Shown here: piece after piece, positions 63,374 through 64,000 of the stretch
Layout of the letters: each line of letters begins with the position of its first letter
Numbering within the stretch: the first letter of the stretch is position 1
Assembly: GCF_041435495.1 (NCBI RefSeq)
Contig: NZ_CP108644.1
Location: 1,612,001 to 1,676,000, forward strand
Origin: Streptomyces sp. NBC_01116
GTDB lineage: Bacteria; Actinomycetota; Actinomycetes; Streptomycetales; Streptomycetaceae
Reading direction: 5' to 3'
Length of the DNA: 64,000 nucleotides
Position numbers and translations under genes: made by a program
The notes under the pieces: generated by a model
Told to the model about the DNA's origin: nothing
Databases searched by the model: none
The model's input: the letters and a program-made list of their open reading frames with translations, nothing else

Positions 63374-64000
63374 TCAGTGGGGAGCGCCCCGCCACCCCGA
63401 AACGGGCAGCGCGAACTTCGCCACCAGCCGGTCGGTGAACGAGGCCTGGTGCAGCCGCGCCAGCCGTACGGGCACCGCGCCGCGCCGCACCTCGACCCGC
63501 GCCCCGGCGGGCAGCTCCACGGTCCGCCGCCCGTCGCACCACAGCACCCCGTGCGGGGTGTGCGGCTGGACCTCGACCGCGAGCACGGACGTGGGCGAGG
63601 TCACCAGCGGCTTGGCGAACAGCGCGTGGGCGCTGATCGGGACCATGAGCAGCGCCTCGACCTCGGGCCAGACGACGGGCCCGCCCGCCGAGAAGGCGTA
63701 CGCGGTCGAACCGGTCGGGGTCGCGCAGACGATCCCGTCGCAGCCGAACCCGGTGACCGGACGGCCGTCGATCTCCAGGACCACTTCGAGCATCCGCTCG
63801 GGCGACACCTTCTGCACGGCCGCCTCGTTGAGCGCCCAGTCGGAGTGCACCACCTCGCCGTTGCTGTGCACGAGGACATCGATCGTCATCCGTTCCTCGA
63901 CCTCGTAGTCGCGGGTGACGACCCGGGAGACCACCTTGTCGAGGTCGTCGCGCTCGGCCTCGGCGAGGAAGCCGACGCGTCCGAGGTTGACGCCGAGCAT
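63374..64000 (-). CDS. nadK: NAD kinase, N-terminus outside window
   Basis: The last 208 codons of a gene that starts beyond the right edge. Motifs include GVNLGRVGFLAE, NEAAVQK, GDGIVCATPTGSTAYAFSAGGP (substrate-binding TPTGSTAY) and SPTSVLAVEVQPHTPHGVLWCDG. NAD kinase phosphorylates NAD to NADP. The missing N-terminus should contain the GGDGT motif. It precedes recN, as in other Streptomyces. The first visible Met is internal, so start cannot be placed. Confidence 0.92.
   Translation of the reverse strand: MLGVNLGRVGFLAEAERDDLDKVVSRVVTRDYEVEERMTIDVLVHSNGEVVHSDWALNEAAVQKVSPERMLEVVLEIDGRPVTGFGCDGIVCATPTGSTAYAFSAGGPVVWPEVEALLMVPISAHALFAKPLVTSPTSVLAVEVQPHTPHGVLWCDGRRTVELPAGARVEVRRGAVPVRLARLHQASFTDRLVAKFALPVSGWRGAPH

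Overview
This is high-GC actinobacterial DNA with strong third-position G/C bias, many GTG starts, dense ATGA/GTGA overlaps, two TTA (bldA-type) codons and a serine protease almost identical to my recollection of Streptomyces griseus protease B. I read it as a Streptomyces chromosome, probably of the S. griseus clade. From about 22 kb onward the gene order (SepF-like, der, cmk, tyrA, aroH, scpA/scpB, parA, ald, pyrG, recN, nadK) is the conserved Streptomyces core. The first ~22 kb look more accessory.

Region by region. (1) 1-6.4 kb, minus strand: a complete fxsA-fxsB-fxsC plus truncated fxsT cluster. It encodes a short precursor ending FSSAL, a radical SAM/SPASM cyclophane-forming maturase fused to a probably degenerate HExxH-like domain, a TIR-like protein and a ParA/TIR/NB-ARC multidomain protein. 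(2) 6.7-9.3 kb: a two-helix membrane protein, a DUF4231/SLATT membrane protein and a SLOG-like protein, with a short tandem repeat between the last two. This resembles a nucleotide-sensing membrane-effector pair. (3) 9.5-11.4 kb: secreted streptogrisin B and a DUF1684 protein. (4) 11.4-20.9 kb: a probable organosulfur uptake and oxidation locus with two flavin monooxygenases, two solute-binding lipoproteins, two permeases, one ATPase and an FAD protein. A tiny Cys-ending leader peptide precedes the divergent binding protein. (5) 20.9-33.2 kb: a Cys-tailed DUF5685 protein, a SepF paralogue, glutaryl-CoA dehydrogenase, an MFS exporter, a PAP2 phosphatase, an I78-type inhibitor, a WYL regulator, a glycosyltransferase and Streptomyces-specific unknowns.

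(6) 33.3-37.8 kb, minus strand: der, a PlsC-like acyltransferase, cmk, tyrA and aroH, mostly translationally coupled. (7) 38.0-39.7 kb: a Rieske lipoprotein, a nucleotidyltransferase-like protein and an SRPBCC protein. (8) 39.8-43.4 kb: an NAD salvage operon pnuC-nadR-nrtR-ADP-ribosylglycohydrolase, with a palindrome over the pnuC promoter that fits an NrtR operator. (9) 43.5-48.5 kb: a 181-bp MITE-like element, then rluB, scpB, scpA, a ribbon-helix-helix-like gene and an orphan parA read right to left as an operon. (10) 48.8-54.8 kb: ald, a TPR/ATPase protein, an ADP-ribose-type Nudix hydrolase and pyrG. (11) 55.3-64 kb: a GH15 glucoamylase/trehalase, a class IV aminotransferase with a divergent MerR regulator, a PucR regulator, a glycosyltransferase, recN and the 3' part of NAD kinase.

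The most unusual content is the Fxs RiPP/TIR/STAND cluster and the adjoining SLOG-SLATT pair. Each contains one TTA codon, which suggests developmental (bldA) gating. I saw no tRNA, rRNA, CRISPR array, complete insertion sequence or prophage.
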